Assembly: GCA_028688225.1 (NCBI GenBank)
Contig: JAQTYQ010000009.1
Coordinates: forward strand, 1 to 64,000
Direction: 5' to 3'
DNA length: 64,000 nt
Origin: Opitutaceae bacterium
GTDB taxonomy: Bacteria; Verrucomicrobiota; Verrucomicrobiia; Opitutales; Opitutaceae
The notes under the pieces are model-generated. The model made no database searches, was not told the DNA's origin, and saw only the letters and a program-made list of their open reading frames with translations. Position numbers and translations under genes: made by a program. Shown here piece by piece: positions 38,191-48,637 of this stretch; position 1 is the first letter of the stretch, and each line of letters opens with the position of its first letter.

Positions 38191-39143
38191 GCCCCCTCCG
38201 GCACCTTGGCCGGCTCCAGCATCAGGCGGCCTTGGGACGGCGGGGACGGACGGCTGTGCTGCGTGGTGATGATCGCCACCGAGACGACGATCACCGCCGC
38301 GGCGGCGAGCGTGCGCGTCGTGACGGGCTCGCCGAGAATGAGCCAGCCGAGAAAAACGGCGACGATGGGATTGACGTAGGCGTAGGTCGAGACGCGGGCC
38401 GGCGTGCTGTTTTTCATGAGCCAGACAAAGGTGGAGAATCCCACCAGCGAACCCACGGCGATCAGGTAGGCAAACGCCAGCCACGAGCGCCCGGAGATGG
38501 TGGCAGGAGAGAACCCGGTCAGATCGCCGTGCGCCCAGGCTGCCAGCATGAGCGCCATTCCGCCGCAGAGCATCTGCAGGGCGGAGGCCGTGAGCGGTTC
38601 GGCCGGTGCGCGCACGCGCCGGCCATAGATCGAGCCGAAAGCCCAGAACATGCACCCGGCGAGGATGGCGATCACGCCGCCCCGATTAAGCCCGCCCGCC
38701 GCGGCGTTTTCCCACGGTGCGGCCAGCCAGGCCACGCCGGCGAAGCCCAGCAGCAGGCCGACTCCGGTCAGCAGGGTGGGACGGTGCCCGCCGCGCCACG
38801 CCCACTCCGTGAGCACCATCATCAACGGCTGGGAACCGATGATGAGCGCCGTGAGCCCCGACGGGATGTATTGCTCCGCCCAGGCCACGAGGCCGTTGCC
38901 GCCGAGCAGGAGAAAGGTGCCGACGACCGCGTTGTCCCGCCACTGGCGCGCCGTGACCCGGAAGCCGCGGCTTCCGGCCAGCCAGCCGGCCAGCAGGCCG
39001 CCGGCCACAAGGAAACGCGCGCCTGCCATCAGGAACGGCGGCAGCGTCTCGACCGCGACCCGGATGCCGAGGTACGTGCTGCCCCAGACCAGATAGATGG
39101 TGGCGAAGGCAAGGACGAACGCGGTGCGGGACGGCGAGGTCAT
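38187..39143 (-). CDS. EamA/DMT-family transporter
   Basis: IYLVWGSTYLGIRVAVETLPPFLMAGARFLVAGGLL, 10-TM pattern. Its TGA overlaps the ATG of the downstream amidotransferase (ATGA). Confidence 0.87.
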   Translation of the reverse strand: MTSPSRTAFVLAFATIYLVWGSTYLGIRVAVETLPPFLMAGARFLVAGGLLAGWLAGSRGFRVTARQWRDNAVVGTFLLLGGNGLVAWAEQYIPSGLTALIIGSQPLMMVLTEWAWRGGHRPTLLTGVGLLLGFAGVAWLAAPWENAAAGGLNRGGVIAILAGCMFWAFGSIYGRRVRAPAEPLTASALQMLCGGMALMLAAWAHGDLTGFSPATISGRSWLAFAYLIAVGSLVGFSTFVWLMKNSTPARVSTYAYVNPIVAVFLGWLILGEPVTTRTLAAAAVIVVSVAIITTQHSRPSPPSQGRLMLEPAKVPEGA

Positions 39144-39230
39144 GGTCGAGGGCTTGGTCTTGAGGCAGGTCACAGAGGACACGGAGGATGCACCGGGCCT
39201 GATTCAGGCCGTCGGATTCCGAAGGACCGC

Positions 39231-39320
39231 GTAGCAGCCGAGGTAACGAGGCTGGGGGCTGGCCACCCGCTTTCCACCAGCCTCCTGACGTCGGCTGCTA
39301 CACCCGACTGCATAGATCCG
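39231..39320. repeat. Family A element, copy A4 (inverted)
   Basis: GTAGCAGCCGAGGTAACGAGGCTG ... CAGCCTCCTGACGTCGGCTGCTACACCCGACTGCATAGATCCGGCT. Confidence 0.75.
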
Positions 39321-39408
39321 GCTGGGCGCACGAAGGGCGCCGGGTTCGTCCCTTGTGATTTGGCGACCTCCATGCCGCCTCTGTGATCTCTGTGCCGAGC
39401 GGTTTTGC

Positions 39409-40008
39409 TCACGTTGGATCGGGTTGCGCGAAGCGTCCGTACTCCATGTGGCGCATGGTCTGCTCCGCCACGGCGGAACCGAGCAGGCGGGCTACTACAT
39501 GCAGCGAGCAGTCAATGCCGGCGCTGATGCCGGCGGCGGTGAGGATTTTCCCGTTGTCGTGGAAACGCTGGCTGGGGTCGATGGCGGCCACGGGCGCGAG
39601 TTCGCGCAAGAGGTCGAGCGCGCCGTGATGGGTGGTGGCGCGGAGGCCGTCGAGGAGGCCCGCCTTGGCCAGCAGCAGCGCCCCCGTGCAGACCGACATG
39701 ACGATTTCGGCCCGCTGCGCCCGGGTGCGGATCCACTCGATCAGCGCCGGGCGCTTCAGCAGCGCCCGCGTGCCGAAGCCGCCCGGCACCACCAGCACAT
39801 CGGGCGGTGGCGTCGATTCAAGGGTGTGGTCGGGCACGATCTTCAAGCCGTTGACGGCGCGCACCGTGCCGGGGCTCTCGGCGATGGTGAAGGTGTTCCA
39901 AGCCGTGTGCTCGTGCAGCTGATCGGTGACGGCGAACACTTCAAACGGCCCGGCAAAGTCGAGCACCTCGACGTCGTCGAAGATCAGGATGGCGGTGTTG
40001 CGGCGCAT
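39409..40008 (-). CDS. DJ-1/PfpI family protein
   Basis: AILIFDDVEVLDFAGPFEVFAVT...VLVVPGGFGTRALL...EIVMSVCTGALLLAKAGLLDGLRATTHHGALDLL. Confidence 0.88.
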   Translation of the reverse strand: MRRNTAILIFDDVEVLDFAGPFEVFAVTDQLHEHTAWNTFTIAESPGTVRAVNGLKIVPDHTLESTPPPDVLVVPGGFGTRALLKRPALIEWIRTRAQRAEIVMSVCTGALLLAKAGLLDGLRATTHHGALDLLRELAPVAAIDPSQRFHDNGKILTAAGISAGIDCSLHVVARLLGSAVAEQTMRHMEYGRFAQPDPT

Positions 40009-40139
40009 GGGAGGAAGAGAAAGCGAGGGTGAAGGTGTAAAGGAGTGGAAAGCGCGGAGGAAGCAAGGAGCAGGAGGTGGTCTGGCCTGCTCCTTGCTCC
40101 GCTCGGCGACCCGCCGGGAGCCGGTTCTGGCAGGAGGCG

Positions 40140-41642
40140 TCACAGTTGCGCCTTGGCCAGATCGCCCACCGTCCGGAGCGCGGCGTCGATCTCCGCGGTC
40201 CACGGGATGGCGCAGTTCATCCGCAGGCAGTTGTGGTAGCGGTCCTTGACCGAGAACAGCGGACCGGGTGCGGTGTTGATGCGGTGCTTGAGCGCGTCGG
40301 CGTGGAGCTTGAGCGTATTGACGCCGGCGGGAAATTCGACCCAGAGAATCATGCTGCCCTGCGGGCGGCTGAACCGGGTGCCGGCGGGAAAATAACGCGC
40401 GATGGCCTGCGAAAACAGATGCATCTGGTTTTGGTAGGCGCGACGGATGGAACGGAGGTGATGATCGTAGCCGCCGTCGCGCAGGAAGTCGGCGAGCACC
40501 TTTTGCAGCACCGTGGGGGTGCCGATGGTATTGGTGAATTTCAGGTGGCGCACGCGCTCGAACTGGCGGCCGGGCGCCGTCCAGCCGATGCGGAAGCCGG
40601 GCGCGAGCGTCTTGCCGAATGAGGAGCACAGCATGACGAGCCCGTCGGTGTCCCAGGCCTTGAGCGGCTTGGGGCGGCGGTCGTAAAACTGCAGGTCGCC
40701 GTAGATGTCATCCTCGATCGCCGGCACGCCATAATCGGCGAGCAGGCGGTAGAGCCGCTCCTTCTTCGCGTCCGGCATGCAGGAGCCGAGCGGATTCTGG
40801 AAACTGGGCATGACGAGGACGGCCTTGATGTCGTTCTGCTCGAAAGCGGAGCCCAGGGCATCGAGACAGATGCCTTCGCGCGGATCGGTCGGAATCTCGA
40901 GCGCCTTGAGATTGAGGCTCTGGATGATGTCGAGAAATCCGAAATAAGCGGGGGTCTCCAGCGCCACGATGTCGCCGGGCCGGGTGACGGCGCGCAGGCA
41001 GAGATTGAGGGCCTCGGTGCAGCCGATGGTGATGACCAGCTCGTGGTGATGCAAGGGGGCGCCGGCGAGCAGGTAGCGCCGGGCGATCTCGCGGGCGAGC
41101 GGTTCATACGTCCAATTCATCGCATACCGGCCGACCAGGGTCGGATCGCTCCGGGCGACGGACCCGAGCAGCCGGGCGAGCTTCCGGGTGGGGAAAAGCG
41201 AATGATGAGGGCAGGCGGTGGCGAACGGCACGTAGTTCGCGTCCAGCGCCCGCTCCCGCATCCGCGCCGTCAGGTCGTCAAGGCTCACGTAGGCGGGCCG
41301 GGCCATGGGTCGGGCCATGCGCGGCTCCGGCACGCTGAGCAACGGCCGCGGCCGCACATAGTAGCCGCTTTGGGGCCGCGCCTCGAGGTAGCCGCGGTTC
41401 TCGAGCAGGGTATAGGCCTGCAGCACGGTGGAGATGCTCACGCCGCGCTGGAGCGACATGCGCCGCACCGACGGCACGCGATGACCCGGCCGCAGGGTGT
41501 CCTGCTCGATGAGCCGTTGCAGCGACGCGGCCAGTCCGGCGTACAGCGGCTGATCCGCCGCGCTCTTGCCGGCGGGCGGAGGGGCGGCGGTGGCGCCGCG
41601 GGAAACCGGCGCGGGCGCGGAGGCGAGGAGGGGTGGGGTCAT
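40140..41642 (-). CDS. MocR/PdxR-type transcriptional regulator (GntR HTH plus class I aminotransferase domain)
   Basis: GntR-type HTH (LRPGHRVPSVRRMSLQRGVSISTVLQAYTLLENRGYLEARPQSGYYV) fused to an aminotransferase-like domain. Confidence 0.88.
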   Translation of the reverse strand: MTPPLLASAPAPVSRGATAAPPPAGKSAADQPLYAGLAASLQRLIEQDTLRPGHRVPSVRRMSLQRGVSISTVLQAYTLLENRGYLEARPQSGYYVRPRPLLSVPEPRMARPMARPAYVSLDDLTARMRERALDANYVPFATACPHHSLFPTRKLARLLGSVARSDPTLVGRYAMNWTYEPLAREIARRYLLAGAPLHHHELVITIGCTEALNLCLRAVTRPGDIVALETPAYFGFLDIIQSLNLKALEIPTDPREGICLDALGSAFEQNDIKAVLVMPSFQNPLGSCMPDAKKERLYRLLADYGVPAIEDDIYGDLQFYDRRPKPLKAWDTDGLVMLCSSFGKTLAPGFRIGWTAPGRQFERVRHLKFTNTIGTPTVLQKVLADFLRDGGYDHHLRSIRRAYQNQMHLFSQAIARYFPAGTRFSRPQGSMILWVEFPAGVNTLKLHADALKHRINTAPGPLFSVKDRYHNCLRMNCAIPWTAEIDAALRTVGDLAKAQL

Positions 41643-42090
41643 GGCATTGGCGGGAAAGAATAGCACGGTGCCGCCCCCTCGGGCAGCAACAGTGACGGAA
41701 GATTGAGGCCGGTACAGTTTCATGAAGCAGGTGCTGTGACCATCACAATTCTCGATGCTGCCACTGACGGACAACACGTGGTGGCGTTAGTCTCTGTCCA
41801 TGAGCACCAATATTTCCGAAACCCGGACCCGCCGGCGTCGGATGGGGGCACAGGGCGGCGAACCGGCGCTCTGAGCGCAGGACGACCTGGAGCATGCGGT
41901 GTCCGTTCCAGGCGCTGCTGCAGGCGCTGAGATTGCCGGAGACTTCCAGCAGATCGGAAGATTCACCGCCCGGTTGTCCGACCCCGACGAAGGCGCCCAT
42001 CGATGCCCGCGAGCTCCCGCCCTGGAGACCGTTTTCGCCGCGATTCTAGCCCGGTTATTTCACACCCACAATGAGCTCCTCGGACAGTCT

Positions 42091-42180
42091 GCAAATTGGA
42101 GCGGCGACGCCCCCGTCGCCGTTCTGCTGGGCCGCAGAACGAGGGAACGCGCGACGAGGGCGTCGCGTCCCCATGAAAAA
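42091..42180. repeat. Family D palindromic element
   Basis: CTGCAAATTGGAGCGGCGACGCCCCCGTCGCCGTTCTGCTGGGCCGCAGAACG...GCGACGAGGGCGTCGCGTC; part recurs inverted near 820-858. Confidence 0.6.
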
Positions 42181-42229
42181 TCCGGGCTAGGCCCGGCCGG
42201 CCCGCCGTTTGCGCGGCGCAACGGCGGGC

Positions 42230-43030
42230 TCAGACGTTCAATTCGCCGCGGAGATAGAGGACGGCGCGGCCGGCGATCTTCACCCGGTCGCCGGCAACGG
42301 TGCAGCACAGTCTGCCGCCGCGCGCAGAGACCTGGCGGGCCTGGAGGACGGTTTTCCCGATGCGGGCGGCCCAGTAGGGCGCAAGGGCGCAGTGCGCCGA
42401 ACCGGTGACAGGATCCTCCGGCACCCCGCTTTGCGGGGCAAAGAAGCGGGAGACGAAGTCACAATCCTCCCCGCCGGGAGCGGTCACGATCAGTCCGCGC
42501 CGCCCGGCGGCGGCGACCTGAGCCAGGTCGGGACGCACGGCGCGCACCGAGGCGGCGTCGGGCAGCACGGCAAAGAGGTCAAACTTGGAATGGCCGAGCC
42601 AACGCGGAGTCTGCCCGAGGGCGGCAGCCACGGCGCGGGTTGCGGCGGCATCGGCGCCCGGTGTGGGCGGCGTAGCAGGAAAATTGAGTTCGATCAGGCC
42701 ATCATCCATGAGTGCCACCGGCAGCGGACCGCTGCGCGAGTCGAACACCACACGGTGGCCCGCCTGCCCCAGTTGATTGAAGAGCGCAAACGCGGCGGCC
42801 AGGGTGGCATGGCCGCACAGGTCGATCTCGATGGCGGGTGTGAACCAGCGAAGATGAAAACGATCCGCGCTGGTCCGGACGAAAAAGGCGGTTTCGGCCA
42901 GCCCGTTTTCGCAGGCGATCTGCTGCATGACGTCGTCCGGCAACCAGTGCGCGAGCGGCACCACGCCGGCGGGATTGCCCGAGAACACCCGGTCGGCGAA
43001 AGTGTCGATCCAGAGAAAGGGAAGGATCAT
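42230..43030 (-). CDS. PhzF-family isomerase/epimerase
   Basis: FLWIDTFADRVFSGNPAGVVPLAHWLPDDVMQQIACENGLAETAFFV...DLCGHATLAAAFAL...DPVTGSAHCALAPYWA. Confidence 0.92.
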   Translation of the reverse strand: MILPFLWIDTFADRVFSGNPAGVVPLAHWLPDDVMQQIACENGLAETAFFVRTSADRFHLRWFTPAIEIDLCGHATLAAAFALFNQLGQAGHRVVFDSRSGPLPVALMDDGLIELNFPATPPTPGADAAATRAVAAALGQTPRWLGHSKFDLFAVLPDAASVRAVRPDLAQVAAAGRRGLIVTAPGGEDCDFVSRFFAPQSGVPEDPVTGSAHCALAPYWAARIGKTVLQARQVSARGGRLCCTVAGDRVKIAGRAVLYLRGELNV

Positions 43031-43155
43031 GGAGGGAGAGCAAGCCCGGGTGGCAGGTGGCGCAAGCCGGACCACGCTGTGCCAGTCGGATTTCTGCTAC
43101 GCTGCACCCCCGCCATGCTCCCGGGCGGGAAAACGCGACGGGCGGGCGGCCCGGA

Positions 43156-43632
43156 TCAACGGTACTGCGCGAGCGCCGGGCCGGTCAGGCGGCAGATGCG
43201 CCATGCATGCATCTCGACGGCGCCGAGCTTCCGGTAAAATCCCCTGGCCGGCTCGTTCCAGTCGAGCACGGTCCATTCCATCCGCCCGCAGCCGCGGGCG
43301 TTGGCCAGTTTCGCGCAATGCAGCAACAGCGCCTTGCCGACGCCATGGCCACGCAGCGCCGGTTCGACGAAGAGATCCTCGAGATAAAGGCCGGGTCGGG
43401 CGAGGAACGTCGAGTAGTTATGAAAAAAGACCGCAAACCCGGCGGGCCGGCCCCGCCAGTGCGCGAGCAGGCACTCGGCCGCCGGCCGGCCCTGCGCGGG
43501 AAACAGGGTGGCGCGCAACCGTTCCTCGGAGGCCTCGACCTCGGGCAACAGTTTTTCGTAGGCGGCGAGGCCGCGGATGAATTGCAGGATGACGGGAAGG
43601 TCAGCGGCAGTGGCGGAGCGGATGTCAATCAT
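43156..43632 (-). CDS. GNAT-family N-acetyltransferase
   Basis: IRSATAADLPVILQFIRGLAAYEKL...LYLEDLFVEPALRGHGVGKALLLHCAKLANARGCGRMEWTVLDWN. Confidence 0.92.
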   Translation of the reverse strand: MIDIRSATAADLPVILQFIRGLAAYEKLLPEVEASEERLRATLFPAQGRPAAECLLAHWRGRPAGFAVFFHNYSTFLARPGLYLEDLFVEPALRGHGVGKALLLHCAKLANARGCGRMEWTVLDWNEPARGFYRKLGAVEMHAWRICRLTGPALAQYR

Positions 43633-43789
43633 GGCGAGACCTGTTTCAAAGCCCGGATGCCCCTCAAGTCCATCGCGCAAAACTACGGGTCAACCGGGGC
43701 AGGCCGGAAGGGCGCCCCGGAAATCCCCTGACGCACTGGGGCCGACAGCGGGGTTGCACTGCCGGTAGCCACCGGTTATCCCGGGCAGT

Positions 43790-46700
43790 ATGCCTTCTTG
43801 GAGACGTGTGCACCAACTCGGGACAGCCTCTTGGGTCGGCGTCTTCACGGCTGCCGGCGTCGCGTCCGAGACCACCCTGCCGCGCTTTTCCCGGGAAACC
43901 GCGGCCATGGCTCCGGAAGCAGCGTGGCAACCATGGCTGGGGTTGATCGCCCTCGGCAGCCTGTGTGTCTTGGTTTTCCTTTGGTGGCTGAATCACCGGC
44001 GCAGGCGAAACCTGGCGCCGGGAATCTCCGATTTGCGCCTGGAGGAGGCGCGCTTCCGCGCCCTGTTCGACAACACGCCCGTGCAGATCCTGGAGCTGGA
44101 TTTCACGCATGTCGTTGAGGTTTTCTCCCAGTTGCGCGCCGAAGGGGTGACCAACCTTATGGCCCACGTGGGGTCACATTTGCAGCTGTGGCGCAAGTTG
44201 CAGGGTCTGATAAGACTGACGAATGCCAATCGGGCGGCGGTTGCGGCCGCCGGCCTCGCCAGCGAACAGGAGCTGAAAGCGCGATTGCCGCACCTTACCA
44301 TCGCCCCCTATCCGGAAATCTTCTACTGCCAGCTGGACCGGTTGTGGATTGGGCGCCGGCAGTTCGAAGAGGAATTTCGCTACCTCGATGCGAATGGCCG
44401 GGAGCGCGTCTGCCTGATGCAGTGCAAAGTGAGCGAACGCGAGGGGCAGCCGGACTTGTCGTGCGTGATGCTGGTGCTGCTCGATATCACGGCGACCAGG
44501 CGGACGGTCGAAGCGCAAATGGAAAATCAGGGAATGCTGAGCCAGATCCTCAGTCGCGCCAACGTCCTGCTGTGGTGGGCGAAGGTGCGGCGCGAAGGCG
44601 GCCGGTTCCGGTGGAAGATCAACGTCCCTGCGGCGGCGTCCGACAGCCCGGTCTATAAGCTGGCCACCGCGATCGAGTGGGGAGGATTGTGGGATGCCGA
44701 GTACGCCCCTGACTCCGTTGAAACGGTGCAACGGGCCGAGCAGGCCATGCTCACCGACAGTCCCGGCTATCAGCAAGAGTACCGCGTGCTTTCCCGGGAG
44801 AAGGCCCTGCACTGGTTGAGCGAAAACGTGGTCATCACCCGGTTGGGGAAGGACGAGTGGCTCCTCGTCGGCGCAACCACGGATGTGACCGCGCAGCATG
44901 AAGCAGAGGAGGCGCAAAGGGCCAGTGAGGCGCGGCTGCAACAACTCCTGAATCAGGCGAACTGCGTGCTCTGGCAGGCCACGGTTGTGCGCGAGGGCGA
45001 CCAGGTGCGGTGGGGGGCTTTCGCCATCCCCGGCTCCGCGCTTTACAAGCGCATCTTTGGGCGCGAGCAGCACACGACGGGATCGAAGCTCTGGAGCCTG
45101 GTGAACGCGCCGGACAGGTCCGAGATGCAACGGCGCAGCGATCACGCCATCCGCGCCGGTGCGCCGGGGTATGAACAGGAGTTCCGCGTGATCGGGCCCG
45201 AGAAGACGATCTGGCTGCACGAGCAGGTGTCGATCACCCCCGCCGGCCCCGACCGGTGGAACCTCGTCGGTGTGTTGATGGATGTGACCGCGCGGCATGA
45301 AGCCGAGGAGGCGCGCAGGGCCAGCGAGGCCCAGCTGCACCAGATCCTGGAACGGGCGGACTGCCTGCTGTGGCAGGCCCGGGTGCAGGAGGTCGACGGC
45401 AATTTCGACTGGCAATTCGAGATCCCCGCCTCCGGCCTCAAACGGCGGGTGTTCGGCGGGGAGAGCACCCTCCGGACCGGCGACCTGTACGGCAGTCTCA
45501 CGGTGCCGGAGCTGGCCGAGATGCGCGTGCGCAGCGCGGCGGCCCTCCGCAGCGGCGCCCCGGGTTACGAGCAGGAATTCCGCATCGTGCGGCCCGGCCG
45601 CACCTACTGGCTGCATGAACGCGTCTCCATCATCCCGCAGGAGCCGGGCCGGTGGCGGGTATTCGGCGTGATGGTCGACGTCTCGGCGCTCAAGGAGGCC
45701 GAGCAGGCCATCCGTGCGAGCGAAGCGCGCTACCGCGACCTGTTCGAAAACGCGGTGGAGGGCGTCTTCCAGTCGACTCCTGAAGGCCGCTTCCTGAGCG
45801 TGAATCCTTCGCTGGCCCTCATCTTCGGCTGCGCCACACCGGACGAGTTCATGGCCTGGAGCTCGGGCGGGGCGAAGTCGCTTTATGTCAAGCCGGGCCG
45901 GCGCGCGGAGTTTTTCCTCGAACTGGGCGCGCGCGACAGTGTGGCGGATTTTGAGTCGGAGGTGCGCTGCCGCGACGGCAGCACGAAATGGATCACGGAG
46001 AGCGTGCGCGCCGTGCGCGACGGCGCGGGCCGGCTGCTGTACCTGCAGGGCTTCTTGAGCGATGTGACCGAGCGGCGCAAGGCGCTACAGGCGGTGCGCG
46101 ATTCCGAGGCGCGGCTCCGGGCGTTTTTTGAAAACGTCCCGGTGGCGATTCTGGAGCTGGATTTCCGCGAAGTCGGCCAACGGCTGCGACAGTTGCATGC
46201 CGCCGGGGAGAAAGACCTGTCGGCGTATTTCACCAGACCGTCCGAGCAGAGTCCTCCGCTGCTGGAGCTGGTCCATATCGCCGCCGCCAACGACGCGGCC
46301 ATGCAGCTCTACCGGGCGGAGTCGAAGGAGCATCTGTGCAAAGACTTTTCCCGGGCGTACAACGCCGGCACCCGGCAGGCGATGCAGCTGGTGATCCAGC
46401 AGATCTGGGAGGGGCACAACCGTGGCGAGACGGATGTGAAAACGCAGGATTTCGCCGGCGGGCTGCACCATCTTTATGCGCACTGGTGGATGCCGCGCCC
46501 GAGAGAGTGGCTGCAGCTGCAGCATATGGTCGTCGGTCTGGTCGACCTCACGGAGTTGAAGCGCGCGGAGGCCGAGCTGGCCGCCGAGAAGGAGCGCCTG
46601 GCCGTGACGTTGCGCGCCATGTCCGAAGGCGTGATCACGATCGACACGCAGGGCGTCGTGCAGTACATGAACCGGGCGGCCGAGGCGCTGACCCAACAGG

Positions 46701-48142
46701 AGGCCGCTGCGGCCATCGGCCGGCCGCTGGCCGAAGTCTGCGTCCTGCAGGAGGCGCCATCGAACCAGATTCTGGCCCTGCCCATCGTCCGCGTGTTCGA
46801 GGAGGGAATCCTGCTCGACCTGCCGCCCTTGACCATGCTGGCAGGCCGCCAGGGCGCGTCGTGCCAGGTCGAAGGCTGCTGCGCCCCGGTGCGCGACGCC
46901 GACAGCCGGCTCATCGGCGCGGTGCTGGTCATTCGCGACGTGACGGACCGGCAGCGCTTTGAACAGGAATTACAGCGCGCGTCCCGCCTGGAGTCCATCG
47001 GCATCCTGGCCGGCGGCATCGCTCATGACTTCAACAACATCCTGACGGCGATCATGGGCAACATCACCCTGGCGTTGCTCGACGCCGGGGCGCCGGCCAG
47101 GACGGAAGGCTACCTGCGCGAAGCCGAGCGCGCCACCCTGCGGGCGCGGGACCTCACGCAGCAGCTCCTCACCTTTGCCAAGGGGGGCGATCCGGTGCGC
47201 GCCGCCGTGCTGCTGCCGGAGATCATCACCGAGGTCGCGCAGTTTGCGCTGCACGGTTCACGCGTGAAGTGCGAATTCGACCTGCCGGCCGGCCTCTGGC
47301 CGGCCGACGCGGACAAAGGCCAGCTCAGCCAGGTGGTGCAAAATCTCGTGATCAATGCCATCCAGGCGATGCCGGAGGGCGGCACCATCCGCATTGGGGC
47401 GCGCAACGAACCGGTGCGAATCGGCTCGCACCAGCCTTTCACGCCGGGCGATTACGTGCACATCTTCGTGGCCGACACCGGCACGGGCATCAAGCCGGAG
47501 CATCGGGTCAAGATCTTCGACCCCTATTTCACCACCAAGCAGTCGGGCAGCGGCCTCGGCCTCACCACGGTGTATTCCATCATCAAGAAGCACCACGGGC
47601 ACATCGAGGTGGAGTCGGAGCTCGGCCAAGGCACCACGTTCCATCTCTGGCTGCCGGCGCTGAGCGAGCATCAGCTCGATTTCGCGGAGAGCAGCCCCGC
47701 GATCATGACGCCGCTGAAGGGACGCGTGCTGTTCATGGACGACGAGGAGCCCATCGTCCAGATGGCGGACCTGCTGCTGCAACGGCTGGGCTTCGAGGTG
47801 GAGGTGGCCCGGGAAGGCCTGGAGACCGTGCGGAAATTCGCCGCGGCCCATGCGGCCGGCCGGCCGTTCGACCTCGTGGTGATGGATCTCACCGTGCCGG
47901 GCGGCATCGGCGGCCGCGAGGCGATCGCGCAGCTGCATCAGATCGACCCCGGCGTGAAGGCCATCGTGTCGAGCGGCTACTCCAGCGATCCGGTGCTGGC
48001 CAACTACCGGTCGTACGGATTCCGCGGCATGGTGGCCAAGCCCTACCAGATCGATGATCTGACCCGCGTGCTGCGCGAGGTGTTGTCCGAAAGCCGCTCG
48101 ACGATCCCAGGGACACTCTCCAGCCGACCCGAGGGCGGGTGA
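43790..48142 (+). CDS. Hybrid sensor histidine kinase with multiple PAS domains and a C-terminal receiver
   Basis: One N-terminal TM, several PAS/PAC modules, HDFNNILTAIMGNITLAL H-box, HATPase (GSGLGLTTVYSIIKKHHGHIEVESELGQGTTFHLWLP), receiver (VLFMDDEEPIVQ...VVMDLTVPGGIGG...KPYQ). Confidence 0.93.
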   Translation: MPSWRRVHQLGTASWVGVFTAAGVASETTLPRFSRETAAMAPEAAWQPWLGLIALGSLCVLVFLWWLNHRRRRNLAPGISDLRLEEARFRALFDNTPVQILELDFTHVVEVFSQLRAEGVTNLMAHVGSHLQLWRKLQGLIRLTNANRAAVAAAGLASEQELKARLPHLTIAPYPEIFYCQLDRLWIGRRQFEEEFRYLDANGRERVCLMQCKVSEREGQPDLSCVMLVLLDITATRRTVEAQMENQGMLSQILSRANVLLWWAKVRREGGRFRWKINVPAAASDSPVYKLATAIEWGGLWDAEYAPDSVETVQRAEQAMLTDSPGYQQEYRVLSREKALHWLSENVVITRLGKDEWLLVGATTDVTAQHEAEEAQRASEARLQQLLNQANCVLWQATVVREGDQVRWGAFAIPGSALYKRIFGREQHTTGSKLWSLVNAPDRSEMQRRSDHAIRAGAPGYEQEFRVIGPEKTIWLHEQVSITPAGPDRWNLVGVLMDVTARHEAEEARRASEAQLHQILERADCLLWQARVQEVDGNFDWQFEIPASGLKRRVFGGESTLRTGDLYGSLTVPELAEMRVRSAAALRSGAPGYEQEFRIVRPGRTYWLHERVSIIPQEPGRWRVFGVMVDVSALKEAEQAIRASEARYRDLFENAVEGVFQSTPEGRFLSVNPSLALIFGCATPDEFMAWSSGGAKSLYVKPGRRAEFFLELGARDSVADFESEVRCRDGSTKWITESVRAVRDGAGRLLYLQGFLSDVTERRKALQAVRDSEARLRAFFENVPVAILELDFREVGQRLRQLHAAGEKDLSAYFTRPSEQSPPLLELVHIAAANDAAMQLYRAESKEHLCKDFSRAYNAGTRQAMQLVIQQIWEGHNRGETDVKTQDFAGGLHHLYAHWWMPRPREWLQLQHMVVGLVDLTELKRAEAELAAEKERLAVTLRAMSEGVITIDTQGVVQYMNRAAEALTQQEAAAAIGRPLAEVCVLQEAPSNQILALPIVRVFEEGILLDLPPLTMLAGRQGASCQVEGCCAPVRDADSRLIGAVLVIRDVTDRQRFEQELQRASRLESIGILAGGIAHDFNNILTAIMGNITLALLDAGAPARTEGYLREAERATLRARDLTQQLLTFAKGGDPVRAAVLLPEIITEVAQFALHGSRVKCEFDLPAGLWPADADKGQLSQVVQNLVINAIQAMPEGGTIRIGARNEPVRIGSHQPFTPGDYVHIFVADTGTGIKPEHRVKIFDPYFTTKQSGSGLGLTTVYSIIKKHHGHIEVESELGQGTTFHLWLPALSEHQLDFAESSPAIMTPLKGRVLFMDDEEPIVQMADLLLQRLGFEVEVAREGLETVRKFAAAHAAGRPFDLVVMDLTVPGGIGGREAIAQLHQIDPGVKAIVSSGYSSDPVLANYRSYGFRGMVAKPYQIDDLTRVLREVLSESRSTIPGTLSSRPEGG

Positions 48143-48302
48143 GCGGTGTGCCGGCCCGGCGGGCGCGCCGAGGAACGGGCGGTCAAGCGGAATTCGTCAC
48201 TACGCCTGGTCAGTCGACGTTATCCGCTGCTCGCGCCAGCACGTCGGGTTTCACGTCACTGGAGCCTGTCCGGAAATTCTGGAAGGGTGGGATTTTATCG
48301 GG

Positions 48303-48348
48303 CCTTCGTCGCGCCCTCGGAAATCGACGCAGCCAGCCTGCGCCTTAC
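48303..48348. repeat. Truncated family B element
   Basis: CCTTCGTCGCGCCCTCGGAAATCGACGCAGCCAGCCTGCGCCTTAC resembles the 12583-12645 element and its upstream flank. Confidence 0.5.
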
Positions 48349-48509
48349 GATCCTTCGGAGATTTTCGGACCGCCTCAGCCAGTTGGGAACTTCCTCGCGC
48401 CAGCCATGCCGGCGCGCCTGACGAGGCCGTCACAATCCTTCCGGTGTCCGCCGGCCGTTTATCCCTTCGCTTTCCGGGCCCTCCGGGTTCCCACGGCTGG
48501 GCGACTCCA

Positions 48510-48547
48510 TGCCAGATTGAGGTTCCGGTCGGTATATCAATCTGGCA
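48510..48547. repeat. Family C palindrome, copy C2
   Basis: TGCCAGATTGAGGTTCCGGTCGGTATATCAATCTGGCA, 38 nt. Confidence 0.75.
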
Positions 48548-48599
48548 ATTCTGGCGCCGGTGTGGGTCTTTATTTCGGAATGAAGGTAATAGGTTTTGC

Positions 48600-48637
48600 T
48601 GCCAGATTGATAATCCGGTCGGATCATCAATCTGGCA
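48600..48637. repeat. Family C palindrome, copy C3
   Basis: TGCCAGATTGATAATCCGGTCGGATCATCAATCTGGCA, 38 nt. Confidence 0.8.
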
